A stretch of DNA of 44,385 nt. It comes from Anaerostipes sp. Lineage in GTDB: Bacteria > Bacillota > Clostridia > Lachnospirales > Lachnospiraceae. Made by a program: the position numbers and the translations under genes. The notes under the pieces were generated by a model. It was not told where the DNA came from, did not search any database, and worked only from the letters and a program-made list of their open reading frames with translations. The DNA lies in NCBI GenBank assembly GCA_028697725.1, contig JAQVEG010000021.1, forward strand, positions 1 through 44,385, read 5' to 3'. This document shows, piece by piece, positions 8,064 through 16,828 of the stretch. Each line of letters opens with the position of its first letter. Position 1 is the first letter of the stretch.

Positions 8064-8444
8064 ATAGGGCCAATCTATAATCCCGCCAAAATCTTTTACA
8101 TTGGTATAGCCAAGTTTCACTAACTTTTTTGCTGCCTGATTGCTTCTGTTTCCACTTCGGCAATAAACTAAGATTAATTGATCTTTGTCTGTCAGTTTAT
8201 CGGATGCTTTTTTGTCAATCGTTCCAAGTGGAAGTAAAACTGCATTTGGAACATGTCCTTCTTCATATTCGCTTTCTTCTCGTACATCAAGAATTACATA
8301 ATTATCTTGGTCGTCCATGAGTTTCTTTGCTTCTTTTGCTGTAATTGTCTCAAACTTTTTGCCAGACGATTTTGAAGAACACGCAGTTATACTCAAAAGA
8401 GTCATACTAAGTACCATGATAATTAATTTTTTGATATTTTTCAT
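8049..8444 (-). CDS. Rhodanese-domain lipoprotein
   Basis: 131 residues. A basic N-terminus and hydrophobic core are followed by the lipobox LSITAC with Cys22, so the protein should be lipid-anchored outside the membrane. The rest is one rhodanese domain with ILDVREESEYEEGHVPNA and the active-site loop CRSGNRS (Cys95). Single-domain rhodaneses carry sulfane sulfur or reduce thiol compounds; the substrate here is not known. The gene follows the diguanylate cyclase gene by 42 bases, with AAAAAAGGAG ahead of its ATG, so the two are probably co-transcribed. Confidence 0.85.
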   Translation of the reverse strand: MKNIKKLIIMVLSMTLLSITACSSKSSGKKFETITAKEAKKLMDDQDNYVILDVREESEYEEGHVPNAVLLPLGTIDKKASDKLTDKDQLILVYCRSGNRSNQAAKKLVKLGYTNVKDFGGIIDWPYEIEK

Positions 8445-8486
8445 GAAATCTCCTTTTTTATGAGAGCTGCATCTCTTGTTGATATT

Positions 8487-9590
8487 TTAATAGAAAACGA
8501 TGCTTTTTCCTTTCTTTTTCCCTTTCGCTTTTGCCCGATACAATGCTTGGTCTGCACAATTCATAAGTTCTTCTTTTGTTGTTCCTTTTGTATATTTTGC
8601 AATTCCAATACTTAAACTTACTTTATAATCATCCTTTGTCTTATCTTCTAAATCTTTTTGAATTCGCTTAGCAAGTTTGATGATTCCATCCTCAGTTACG
8701 GAAAAACACATAACACTAAATTCATCTCCACCAAAACGAAATGCAATATCATCTTGGCGAATCCTCTGATTTAGAATGTTTCCAATAAGGGTTAAGACAT
8801 AATCTCCATACAAATGTCCTTTTGTATCATTCAGCTGTTTAAAATTGTCAACATCGATCATCATAAGGTAGCATGTATATTCCCTGCTTGATTCTAATTG
8901 TTGAAAACATTTATCATAAATTGCTTTATTATAGACGCCTGTAAGCTGGTCACGAATTAGTTCTTCTTCTAATTGTAACTGACGAGAATGATAGGATAAT
9001 ACCAGTTCTCGTTTGCGAACCTCAAATCGTATTATAGTAATGGAAAGAAGCCATACTCCAACTAAGATAAGTTCTCCAATAAATAAATCAAGATAAACAT
9101 TATTTACATAATCTCTTGCATTGTCATACCTAAAAAGATAAGAGCCTATAAATGAAAGTCCTGATAACACTAAAATAAGTGTTGTTAATCTCCAGTCTTC
9201 ATATACAATTGTCATAAGAATTGCAACAATAAAAGCCCCAAATACAGGGGAGAAAAATCCATGAACTGTAGCTAAAGAAAAACACATAATTGTGAATAGA
9301 ACAGATAAAATTATGGCCTTTGCTTGTTCGGAAAATATGGATATTCTCAGTGAAACTGCTCCAACCACAGATGCTGCAAGGTTAATTCCTGACGGTATTA
9401 GAAGATATTTGACAATATATGTAGGAATGCTGCATGCAAGTAATTCATGACTGTCTAAATAAAATACCATACAGATTTCTAATAAGAATATAAAGGCTGT
9501 CAATATAAACATAAAATGCATATGTGTATGCTGCCAACGTTCCTTCAATTCTCCATAATCTTTAATTGATAAAATTGATTCGGTTTTCAT
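8487..9590 (-). CDS. Membrane-bound diguanylate cyclase (GGDEF)
   Basis: 367 residues. The first ~205 residues hold about seven or eight membrane spans without a recognised sensor domain. A full GGDEF domain follows. The catalytic motif RFGGDEF (GGDEF at 287-291) is intact, and RQDD at 278-281 sits five residues upstream, matching the RxxD inhibitory site for c-di-GMP feedback. It should make c-di-GMP from two GTP. There is no EAL domain. The ATG follows GAGGTGAG, and a consensus-like promoter lies just upstream. The rhodanese lipoprotein gene follows in the same unit. Confidence 0.92.
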   Translation of the reverse strand: MKTESILSIKDYGELKERWQHTHMHFMFILTAFIFLLEICMVFYLDSHELLACSIPTYIVKYLLIPSGINLAASVVGAVSLRISIFSEQAKAIILSVLFTIMCFSLATVHGFFSPVFGAFIVAILMTIVYEDWRLTTLILVLSGLSFIGSYLFRYDNARDYVNNVYLDLFIGELILVGVWLLSITIIRFEVRKRELVLSYHSRQLQLEEELIRDQLTGVYNKAIYDKCFQQLESSREYTCYLMMIDVDNFKQLNDTKGHLYGDYVLTLIGNILNQRIRQDDIAFRFGGDEFSVMCFSVTEDGIIKLAKRIQKDLEDKTKDDYKVSLSIGIAKYTKGTTKEELMNCADQALYRAKAKGKKKGKSIVFY

Positions 9591-9610
9591 AAATTCTCAC
9601 CTCATCCCTT

Positions 9611-9639
9611 ATTATACAAAGACTTTCAATTTTTTACAA
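9611..9639 (-). promoter_or_regulatory. Sigma-A promoter of the GGDEF gene
   Basis: On the minus strand TTGTAA (9639-9634), a 17-base spacer, and a perfect TATAAT (9616-9611), about 20 bases ahead of the ATG. Confidence 0.7.
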
Positions 9640-9655
9640 CTGATTTTTATTGGTA

Positions 9656-11479
9656 TTAATGTTTGCTTTGAAAATATATAAATTCATCAATTGCTTTGAA
9701 AATATCTTCAAAGTCTTCTTTTGGTGCGGTTTCTATATATTTTTCTAGTATATATTTTTCTTTTTTACGATAAGGACCATAGAATAAATCAAATAAATTG
9801 TGCCCGCGAACATAAATTTTGATATCCTCCATGTGTGCTTTCATCTCTTCTTTGGAATCAAAATTTTTACCCATTATTTCAATGAGATGTTTTCCACTTT
9901 TAATTCGATGGAGATATTCGTTCCATGCACTCCAAAGTCGATTGTAAAATGCTTCTTCACTATCTACAATTCCAAGCTTTGTCATAACAATGGGATTTAA
10001 AAAATAATTTTCAAAAGAATAATATTTTAAAATAAGCACGTTCTTTCTTGTGACTTTTGGAAGCTGGTCAATATCCTCTAGATTTCTCTGATCATAATAT
10101 TTACACAATGATAATCCTAATTCTTCAGGATTCTTTCCATCTCCATCTCGAATCATAAGAAATTGGTGTTTTAAATAAATTTGATTCATATATTTTAAGT
10201 TTGCATAGGTCTTAATATTAGTACAGCTATTAGTTGTAATAATTGCGATTCTCATTTCTGTATAATATCGATTTAATAATAATGGGAGCCTGTTTTTATC
10301 TTGCTTGCCTTCCACAATAAATACAAATTCCACATTTAAAAGATCATTTGCAGTATAGCCTAAATCATCTAAAATCATACCTAAATCCGTCTTTTCTTGT
10401 ACTTGTGATTCACAGTTTCTATTTAGTACAATCTGACGAATTTGACGCTGATTAAAATTAAATAAAAGGTTTGGTGAATGAGTGGAGAATATTACTTGAT
10501 TCTTCCTAGATAATCGATATAACACTTCGCTGGCTATCTTTTGAAGTTCTGGATGTAGAAATAGTTCTGGTTCTTCCACCATAACAATACATGGAATGGT
10601 ACTTGGCTCATTAATGTAAGCCTCTAGCAAAGAAAGCATATAAATACTTCGCATACCTTTTCCCAAGTGTTCTACTGGGATTGCTACATCTCGTTCTTTA
10701 TTGTACGCTTCTGCTTTTACTTTCAGCATTTCATTAATGTCATAATCCATATAAAATGAAATGGTATCATATCCTCCATTTCTACGAAAACTATCATTGA
10801 CTCGCTTTTCAAATTGGTCAATATTCATAAGATAGAGTTTATACTCAAACAACTTTGAGGCCTCAAATGCATTTAACTCTTCAGGAGTTTTTTGGTGAAT
10901 TAAACCAATACAATTAAAGCAATGAGTACATACCTTAGTTCTATCAAACATACAGCAGTTGGTTCGCATAAGTTTAAATAATTCATCTTCTTGAATTAGC
11001 AGCAAATCATTTTGCATCTGCTCCATCTTTCGTTCAGAATTAATGACATAGGTTGTCGGAAATACCTCTGGAATATAGCGGTTATTCTTCTGAAAACCAT
11101 CTTGAAACCTAGCCGTTCCCTCTTTGTTACATACAAAGGTAAATGTCAATTCTTCTTCAAGATAAGAAGGAAGTTTTTTGCAGAAATCTTTATACCACAA
11201 ATCATATTTTTTATATTGGCTTACAATTCCATTTTCATGAAGCAATGATAGATCATCTTTTGTTATATGTAGTGAAATAGATATCTCGATATTTTTCCCA
11301 AGTTCATCAAAATCATTTTCATTGATTTGGTAATGACCACTAACAGAATTGAGTGCCTGTAAAAGAGATGTCTTTCCTGCATTATTCTTTCCAACAAAAA
11401 TGAGAGCATTTTGAATGTTCTTGATTTCAAGGTTTTTGATAGACTTAAAATTCTGGACATGTAAATAAGTAATCTGCAC
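9656..11479 (-). CDS. OLD-family ATP-dependent endonuclease (AAA ATPase plus TOPRIM)
   Basis: 607 residues. An N-terminal SMC/RecF-like ATPase has Walker A GKNNAGKT at residues 30-37, a signature-like LGKGMRSIYML, Walker B IVMVEEPELFLHPE near 300 and the switch STHSP. A TOPRIM domain begins near 390 (VEFVFIVEGKQDK, then IRDGDG). This is the layout of OLD nucleases, some of which act in phage defence. A cluster of cysteines (175, 176, 184, 187, 190; CC-x7-CxxCxxC) in the ATPase domain is an unusual insert that could bind zinc or an iron-sulfur cluster. The start is the GTG at 11479, since AGGAGG lies 8 bases ahead; an earlier in-frame GTG at 11488 touches that site and cannot use it. No GajB/UvrD-like helicase or reverse transcriptase is next to it, so it is a class 1-like solitary gene. 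Confidence 0.85.
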   Translation of the reverse strand: MQITYLHVQNFKSIKNLEIKNIQNALIFVGKNNAGKTSLLQALNSVSGHYQINENDFDELGKNIEISISLHITKDDLSLLHENGIVSQYKKYDLWYKDFCKKLPSYLEEELTFTFVCNKEGTARFQDGFQKNNRYIPEVFPTTYVINSERKMEQMQNDLLLIQEDELFKLMRTNCCMFDRTKVCTHCFNCIGLIHQKTPEELNAFEASKLFEYKLYLMNIDQFEKRVNDSFRRNGGYDTISFYMDYDINEMLKVKAEAYNKERDVAIPVEHLGKGMRSIYMLSLLEAYINEPSTIPCIVMVEEPELFLHPELQKIASEVLYRLSRKNQVIFSTHSPNLLFNFNQRQIRQIVLNRNCESQVQEKTDLGMILDDLGYTANDLLNVEFVFIVEGKQDKNRLPLLLNRYYTEMRIAIITTNSCTNIKTYANLKYMNQIYLKHQFLMIRDGDGKNPEELGLSLCKYYDQRNLEDIDQLPKVTRKNVLILKYYSFENYFLNPIVMTKLGIVDSEEAFYNRLWSAWNEYLHRIKSGKHLIEIMGKNFDSKEEMKAHMEDIKIYVRGHNLFDLFYGPYRKKEKYILEKYIETAPKEDFEDIFKAIDEFIYFQSKH

Positions 11480-11541
11480 TTGTGACACCTCCTGATATTA
11501 TAAAAATACATCCATAGATTTCCTTTTCAGATAATAGTTTT

Positions 11542-11570
11542 ATTATAGATGAAAAAGGTTGTTTTCACAA
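11542..11570 (-). promoter_or_regulatory. Sigma-A promoter of the OLD nuclease gene
   Basis: On the minus strand TTGTGA (11570-11565), a 17-base spacer, and TATAAT (11547-11542), about 60 bases ahead of the GTG start. A small GTTGT-GAAA-ACAAC hairpin overlaps the -35 and could be a weak terminator for the MFS gene. Confidence 0.6.
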
Positions 11571-11599
11571 CAAAAAGCTGAGTTATTGCAAGGGCTGCA

Positions 11600-12820
11600 C
11601 TAGTCTGAATAAATATAAAAGGGAATTGATAATAGTTGTGCAAGTACAGAAACAATTATCATTGCAGGAATACTCATATCATATAGGACACCTAATAACC
11701 AGCTTCCAAGAAACCAAAAAACTCCAAATGAGCATTCAAAGATACCATACCCAGTTGCTCTGCTCGCTTTTGGAACCATTGTTGTCACAGCAGCTTTTAA
11801 AATAGATTCCTGTGCACCCATGCCGACTCCCCATAAGACAATTCCAATCAAAACCAATGGCACCGAATGAAATGCAAAAATAAATATTGCAAATGGAGAT
11901 GAAATTAAGGTACTAACAACCAATGCTTTTACCCCGCGTTTATCATACATATATCCAAATATAAGTGCAGCAATGGCATCTACAAGCATGGCACCTGCAT
12001 AAAGAAGCGGGACTGTTCCACTGTTAATAATAGAAGATGTTTCAGCAAGACCTGATGCAAGGGATGTATAGTTTTTAGAAATATGCATAAGTACAATGGA
12101 ATAGTCGATAAATCCAAATGCAAATAGACTGATACCAGCAATATATTGCACAAAAGATTTTTTCATCTTAAAAGGAACATACTCTTTTGGTTCTGGTTCA
12201 AAATGCTCTGGATTTGGAAATCGATACCTTGTTAAAAGAAGCATAATCAGCGTAATAATTCCTGGAATTGCAAGAACTGCAAAACAAAAAGAATAAATCT
12301 GAAAAGTTGTTCCATTGGTTCTCATAAGCATAACTAGATATAACAAGACAGGTCCTAAAAATGCTCCAATTTGATCTAGTAATTCTTGAATACCAAAACT
12401 CTTTCCAACCCCTTCTTGAGATGCAGCAAAGGACATAATCGTATCTTTTGCTGGTTTTTTAATTGCTTTTCCCATTCGCTGAATAACCAGAAGAATACAG
12501 GCCGCAATCCAGCCATTTTCCCCTACAAGTGCCAGTAATGGAACGGCAAGGATGTCTAAAATATATCCGCAAATTGTCATAGGCCAGTATCTTTTTGTTT
12601 TATCTGTGATTTTCCCGAATAAATACCTCATAGAATATCCAATGAGTTCACCTAATCCAGAAATAAATCCTATGGTTCCTGCAGATGCACCAAGAATGGT
12701 TAAATATGCTCCACGGATACTAGATGCCCCTTCGTGAGTCATATCAGAAAATAAACTTACAATGCCAAACAGGATAATAAATAACAAAGCATGTGATATT
12801 TTTTTATGATTGTTTTTCAT
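11600..12820 (-). CDS. MFS transporter
   Basis: 406 residues with about twelve membrane spans. It shows the major facilitator loop-2/3 type motif (YLFGKITDKTKR), repeated in weaker form in the second half (FGYMYDKRGVKAL). The N-terminal FGIVSLFSDMTHEGASSIRG and AIKKPAKDTIMS are typical of a poorly studied group of MFS proteins sometimes labelled as drug or organic acid exporters. The substrate cannot be told from sequence. It is a single-gene unit with its own promoter; AAAAGGAG precedes the ATG. It is separated from the PTS operon by that operon's terminator. Confidence 0.85.
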   Translation of the reverse strand: MKNNHKKISHALLFIILFGIVSLFSDMTHEGASSIRGAYLTILGASAGTIGFISGLGELIGYSMRYLFGKITDKTKRYWPMTICGYILDILAVPLLALVGENGWIAACILLVIQRMGKAIKKPAKDTIMSFAASQEGVGKSFGIQELLDQIGAFLGPVLLYLVMLMRTNGTTFQIYSFCFAVLAIPGIITLIMLLLTRYRFPNPEHFEPEPKEYVPFKMKKSFVQYIAGISLFAFGFIDYSIVLMHISKNYTSLASGLAETSSIINSGTVPLLYAGAMLVDAIAALIFGYMYDKRGVKALVVSTLISSPFAIFIFAFHSVPLVLIGIVLWGVGMGAQESILKAAVTTMVPKASRATGYGIFECSFGVFWFLGSWLLGVLYDMSIPAMIIVSVLAQLLSIPFYIYSD

Positions 12821-12838
12821 GTTACTCCTTTTGTATCA

Positions 12839-12867
12839 TATATATTATTCTTATCTTTTTAAATCAA
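12839..12867 (-). promoter_or_regulatory. Probable promoter of the MFS gene
   Basis: On the minus strand TTGATT (12867-12862), a 17-base spacer and TATATA (12844-12839), about 19 bases ahead of the start codon. The AT-rich context makes chance matches likely. Confidence 0.45.
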
Positions 12868-12892
12868 ATATAACATTTTTTAGTAGTAGTGT

Positions 12893-12942
12893 ATACAATA
12901 AAAAGAAGCAATTTAAACGAAATGTCTAAACTGCTTCTTTTC
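12893..12942 (-). terminator. Intrinsic terminator of the glycyl-radical/PTS operon
   Basis: On the minus strand AAAGAAGCA-GTTTAGAC pairs with GTTTAAATT-GCTTCTTT, about 17 base pairs with one or two mismatches and a short ATTTC loop. It is followed by TTTTT-ATT. It lies just after the EIIBC stop at 12949. Confidence 0.85.
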
Positions 12943-12948
12943 AGTGTG

Positions 12949-14424
12949 TTATTTACAAAGCTTTCTAAATTCTTCAGTAACAAAATCTACTTTTGTTCCT
13001 ATCACAACTTGAAGATTTTTCTTGTCTGGGTGAATAACTCCTGTTATTCCAGAAGATTTAATTATCTTATCATCCACCAATTCATTGTTTTTAATCACAA
13101 GACGTAGTCTGGTAATACAATTATCAATATTTTCAACATTGTCTTTTCCACCAACACCTTCTAAAATAATTCTTGCTATTTCTGTAAAATCATTGTTTGC
13201 AAGAATCGTTTTTGTCTCGTCGGTTATTTCATCCTCATCTTCTCTTCCTGGGGTCTTTAAATTAAATTTGAGAATAGCAACTTTGAATGAAATATAGAAA
13301 GTAGCGAATGCCGCCAACCCCAAAGGAATAATCATCCATGTATTGTTTGCCGCTGGCAGTGATGATGAAAAAATCAAATCTGTTGCACCTGCTGAAAAGC
13401 AAAACCCAGCACGAAAGCCAATCAATGTAGTGATAACTCCGAAGATACCATAAAGTGCTGCATATAATACATACAATCCTGGAGCTAAAAACATAAATCC
13501 GAATTCAAATGGTTCTGTTACCCCACAAACAAAAGAACAAATAGCTGCAGAGGCTACCAATCCAATGGCCGCTTTTTTTCTATTATCCTTTGCACAGTGA
13601 ATCATGGCAAGTGCTGCTCCTGGAATTCCAAACATCATACACGGGAAAAATCCTGACATATACTCACCTAAACTCCATGCTACATCTGATGAAGTTTTTC
13701 CAGCCCAGAAGTTAGTCAAATCTCCGATTCCAATAGTGTCAAACCAGAATACATTATTAAGTGCATGATGGAGTCCTGTTGGAATTAATAAACGATTCAA
13801 GAATCCATAAATACCAACACCGACAGCACCTAATCCTGAAATCCATTCTCCAAGTGAAATCAATCCTCCAAATACCAATGGCCAGATAAATAGTAAAACA
13901 ACGGATACTATAATTGAGGTAACTCCAGCTACAATTGCGACGCAACGTTTTCCGCTAAAGAATGACAACCAATCTGGTAACTGTGTGTCTTTAAATTTAT
14001 TATAGCAGACAGCTCCTATAATTCCTGCTAAGATTCCGATAAAAGGATTCTCGATTTTATCAAAGGCAAGTACAGAATTTGCATTTTTAGCAACTGCAGG
14101 CATAATTGTTTTCACAAAATCTGTTGATAACAATGTGGTAATCATTAACCAAGATGCCAAAGAAGCCAATGCTCCAGTTCCGTTGTTGTCTTTCGACATA
14201 CCCATTCCAACACCAATTACAAATAATAGTGCAATATGATCGATTAATGCAGAGCCTGCTTTTACTAAGAATAATCCGATTAACGGGGCAGTTCCTGTTA
14301 CATTACCACCTTGCATTGCTGCGGGACAAAGGAAGTATCCAATTCCCATAAGCAATCCACAAATAGGAAGACAAGCAACTGGTAAAATCAATGCTTTCCC
14401 TAAATTTTGTATATGTTTCATCAT
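12949..14424 (-). CDS. nagE: PTS EIIBC component, GlcNAc type
   Basis: 491 residues. The EIIC membrane domain (about residues 1-390) has the glucose-superfamily signatures GLHHALNNVFWF and GVTEPFEFGFMFLAPGLY; these fit the N-acetylglucosamine (NagE) branch better than the glucose branch. A charged linker (GREDEDEITDET) leads to an EIIB domain with the phosphorylated cysteine in NIDNCITRLRL (about Cys436). It imports and phosphorylates a hexose derivative at C6, taking phosphate from the EIIA made by the preceding gene. It is last in a seven-gene operon with NagA-like, NagB-like, aldolase and glycyl-radical enzymes, so the sugar may be GlcNAc or a modified amino sugar. The gene symbol reflects family only. 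Confidence 0.9.
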   Translation of the reverse strand: MMKHIQNLGKALILPVACLPICGLLMGIGYFLCPAAMQGGNVTGTAPLIGLFLVKAGSALIDHIALLFVIGVGMGMSKDNNGTGALASLASWLMITTLLSTDFVKTIMPAVAKNANSVLAFDKIENPFIGILAGIIGAVCYNKFKDTQLPDWLSFFSGKRCVAIVAGVTSIIVSVVLLFIWPLVFGGLISLGEWISGLGAVGVGIYGFLNRLLIPTGLHHALNNVFWFDTIGIGDLTNFWAGKTSSDVAWSLGEYMSGFFPCMMFGIPGAALAMIHCAKDNRKKAAIGLVASAAICSFVCGVTEPFEFGFMFLAPGLYVLYAALYGIFGVITTLIGFRAGFCFSAGATDLIFSSSLPAANNTWMIIPLGLAAFATFYISFKVAILKFNLKTPGREDEDEITDETKTILANNDFTEIARIILEGVGGKDNVENIDNCITRLRLVIKNNELVDDKIIKSSGITGVIHPDKKNLQVVIGTKVDFVTEEFRKLCK

Positions 14425-14446
14425 AACAATTCTCCTTTTCTACTTC

Positions 14447-14941
14447 TTATCTCTTCTTTTCAATAAGTGTCAAAATTGTATCTCCCGCATTTACAGATTG
14501 TTCATTTATTGAAATAAATTTTTCATAATCTGATATATTACAGACAATTACGGGTGTCACTGTCTGAAATCCTGCATCTTCAATTGCTTTTAAATCTACA
14601 GTCAATAATAAATCCCCTCTTTTTACCGTATCATCATTCTTTACATGTGGTGTGAACGGACCTCCGTTCATTTTAACGCTGTCAAGTCCTACATGAACAA
14701 TCAATTCAGCACCAAAATCTGTTATCATACTTATTGCATGCAAAGTATCAATCACTTGAATAATCTTTCCATCTGCAGGTGCATATATTTTACCTTCTAA
14801 TGGCTGAACTGCAATACCTTCTCCAAGCATTTTTGTACTAAATAAAGGATCAGGTACTTTCTCTAAAGGTACAATTATTCCAGTTGCAGGGGATGCCAGT
14901 GTATACTCTTTTCTCTTCTTGTTTTCAAATAATTGAAACAT
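14447..14941 (-). CDS. PTS EIIA component, glucose family
   Basis: 164 residues, a stand-alone EIIA of the glucose (Crr-like) family. The phosphorylated histidine is His83 in LIVHVGLDSVKMNG; the partner histidine is His68 in IDTLHAISM. The usual VKRGDLL segment is present. It passes phosphate from HPr to the EIIB domain encoded next (22 bases downstream). Its start codon overlaps the last base of the NagA-like gene, so the two are probably translationally coupled. In Firmicutes the EIIA domain is often fused to EIIBC; here it is separate. Confidence 0.92.
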   Translation of the reverse strand: MFQLFENKKRKEYTLASPATGIIVPLEKVPDPLFSTKMLGEGIAVQPLEGKIYAPADGKIIQVIDTLHAISMITDFGAELIVHVGLDSVKMNGGPFTPHVKNDDTVKRGDLLLTVDLKAIEDAGFQTVTPVIVCNISDYEKFISINEQSVNAGDTILTLIEKKR

Positions 14942-16065
14942 TAATAATTTCCTCCTACGATTACATGTTTGATTGAAATATCTTTATCAAATAAAACAAG
15001 ATCAGCATCATACCCTTTTCGTATTAATCCTTTTTTATGGGATATTCCACAATATTGTGCGGGATTATAAGTTGCCATTTTTACAATCTTGTAAAGAGGA
15101 TATTTGGTTTCACGACTTAAGTTGCGAATCGCTTCATCCAGTGTTAATAAAGTCCCGGCAAAAGTTCCGTCTTTTAATTTCGCTGTTCCATTTTTTAGAC
15201 GAACTGGTTGTCCACCAAGTTCATATATCCCTTCTGGCATAGTGCATCCCATCATGGCATCTGTAATTAAAATTATTTTATCTGTACCCTTTTGTTTTAG
15301 TGCAATTCTTAAAGCTGCATATTCAATATGAATCCCATCTGCAATAAATTCTGTTGTAATATCACTGTCAAAAACAGCTCCTACTACTCCTGGGTTTCGA
15401 TGTATAAAAGGTGTCATTGCATTATAGAGATGAGTTGCATGACATACACCATCTTGAATTGCATTGATTGCAGTTTGATAATCAGCCATAGTATGTCCCA
15501 TTGATGCATGAATTCCATTATTCTTCAAATACTGGATTAATTTTGTACTTCCCGGCATTTCCGGAGCAAGTGTTACTGTAATTACATCCGATTCATAACC
15601 ATCTATCATTTTTTTGATGGCGGCTACCGAAGGTTCTAATACAAACTCTGGATTTTGTGCTCCCAATCTATCTGGATTCACAAATGGACCTTCTAAATGC
15701 ACTCCGATTATATTAGCACCATCTGTTTTCTCATGTTTCATTTGATGTACTAACATAACAACTTTTTGAATGGAGGGTATATCCATTGTCATTGTTGTAG
15801 GAACAAATGATGTGGTTCCATGCTTCACAATGGATTTTGCAATTACATTCAATGCTTCTTTTGTTCCTTCCATGGTATCTCTGCCACCAGCACCATGAAT
15901 ATGAATATCTATAAATCCTGGTGATAAATATAAACCTTGAGCATCTATCACATGGGTATCATTCATATCTGTTGGATTTATTTCTGTAATTTTATCATTT
16001 ACTACTCGGACAGAACCTTTTTGAATTCCATCCGGGTAAATTATATTGGCATTTTTGATTAACAT
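14941..16065 (-). CDS. nagA: NagA-like N-acetylglucosamine-6-phosphate deacetylase with a substituted active-site His
   Basis: 374 residues of the amidohydrolase fold. NagA removes acetate from GlcNAc-6-phosphate. Seen: the HxH motif DIHIHGAGGRD (about 54-62), the metal-binding Glu125 in GVHLEGPF, His191 (MGHT), His212 (THLYNAM), His246 (DGIH) and the catalytic Asp269 in LITDAM. The loop after LEGPF, normally KGAH or KGTH, is LGAQ here (Gln137), so the histidine thought to help polarise the substrate carbonyl is lost. The protein is full length and probably a deacetylase, but perhaps on a different N-acyl sugar phosphate. It lies 18 bases after the NagB-like gene and shares one base with the EIIA gene. 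Confidence 0.88.
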   Translation of the reverse strand: MLIKNANIIYPDGIQKGSVRVVNDKITEINPTDMNDTHVIDAQGLYLSPGFIDIHIHGAGGRDTMEGTKEALNVIAKSIVKHGTTSFVPTTMTMDIPSIQKVVMLVHQMKHEKTDGANIIGVHLEGPFVNPDRLGAQNPEFVLEPSVAAIKKMIDGYESDVITVTLAPEMPGSTKLIQYLKNNGIHASMGHTMADYQTAINAIQDGVCHATHLYNAMTPFIHRNPGVVGAVFDSDITTEFIADGIHIEYAALRIALKQKGTDKIILITDAMMGCTMPEGIYELGGQPVRLKNGTAKLKDGTFAGTLLTLDEAIRNLSRETKYPLYKIVKMATYNPAQYCGISHKKGLIRKGYDADLVLFDKDISIKHVIVGGNY

Positions 16066-16083
16066 TTAAGCACCTCTTTATGA

Positions 16084-16815
16084 TTAAGAAAGATCTTGTG
16101 CAGCAGCCTTATCTACGATTACTGTAATATCTTTATGTAATTTTAGTAATGTAGCTGGTACATCTGTTCTCAGCGTTTCACTATGGATAAATTTAGCAAT
16201 AATCTCGCTCTTTGAATCACCACTTGCTACAAGAACAATTTTTTTACTTTTAAAAATATTTTCAATTCCAATAGTCATTGCTTCTACAGGCACTTGATTC
16301 ACATCGTCAAAAAATCTTGAATTATCCTTGATGGTAGCTTTTGATAATTTTTGAATATGGGTTGCCAGGCTTAATTCATTGGATGGCATATTAAATGCAA
16401 TATGTCCATCTCTCCCAATACCTAACAAAATAAGATCGATACCACCCTCGTCTTTGATTTTTTGATCAAAGTCTAATGCTGCCTGATTCAAATTCTGATT
16501 CACAGCATCTGGTCCAAATGTATTTTTTGTATCAATGTTTACATGTTGATATAAATAATGGTTCATAAAATAGTTGTATCCTTGTGGATGGTTTTTATCT
16601 AATCCTATGTATTCATCCATGTTCAAGGATCTAATTTGACGAAAATCCAAACCTTCCTCTTTATGGAGACGAATCATTTCTTCATATGTTCCCATAGGGG
16701 ATGATCCTGTAGAGAGGGCAAGGAGTGCCTGTGGATTTTCTTTTATTTCTTTAGCAATCAATGCTGCTGCCTGTGAACTCATCTCTTTGTAGTCTTTTGT
16801 TACAATTATCTTCAT
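16084..16815 (-). CDS. nagB: NagB-like glucosamine-6-phosphate deaminase family protein with a substituted catalytic Glu
   Basis: 243 residues, the usual length for Firmicute NagB (isomerising deaminase, GlcN-6-P to fructose-6-P and ammonia). Seen: the phosphate loop LSTGSSPMGTY, the acid-base Asp67 in NMDEYIGL, and Asp136/His138 in GIGRDGHIAF. The conserved continuation FNEPG is FNMPS here: Met143 replaces the glutamate that, with the Asp and His, forms the ring-opening triad in E. coli NagB. The next segment SNELSLATHIQKL also lacks the Arg-rich SRTR pattern. An altered substrate or loss of ring-opening activity is therefore possible. It lies between the aldolase gene and the NagA-like gene in the operon. 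Confidence 0.85.
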   Translation of the reverse strand: MKIIVTKDYKEMSSQAAALIAKEIKENPQALLALSTGSSPMGTYEEMIRLHKEEGLDFRQIRSLNMDEYIGLDKNHPQGYNYFMNHYLYQHVNIDTKNTFGPDAVNQNLNQAALDFDQKIKDEGGIDLILLGIGRDGHIAFNMPSNELSLATHIQKLSKATIKDNSRFFDDVNQVPVEAMTIGIENIFKSKKIVLVASGDSKSEIIAKFIHSETLRTDVPATLLKLHKDITVIVDKAAAQDLS

Positions 16816-16828
16816 CTTCTCTACCTGC

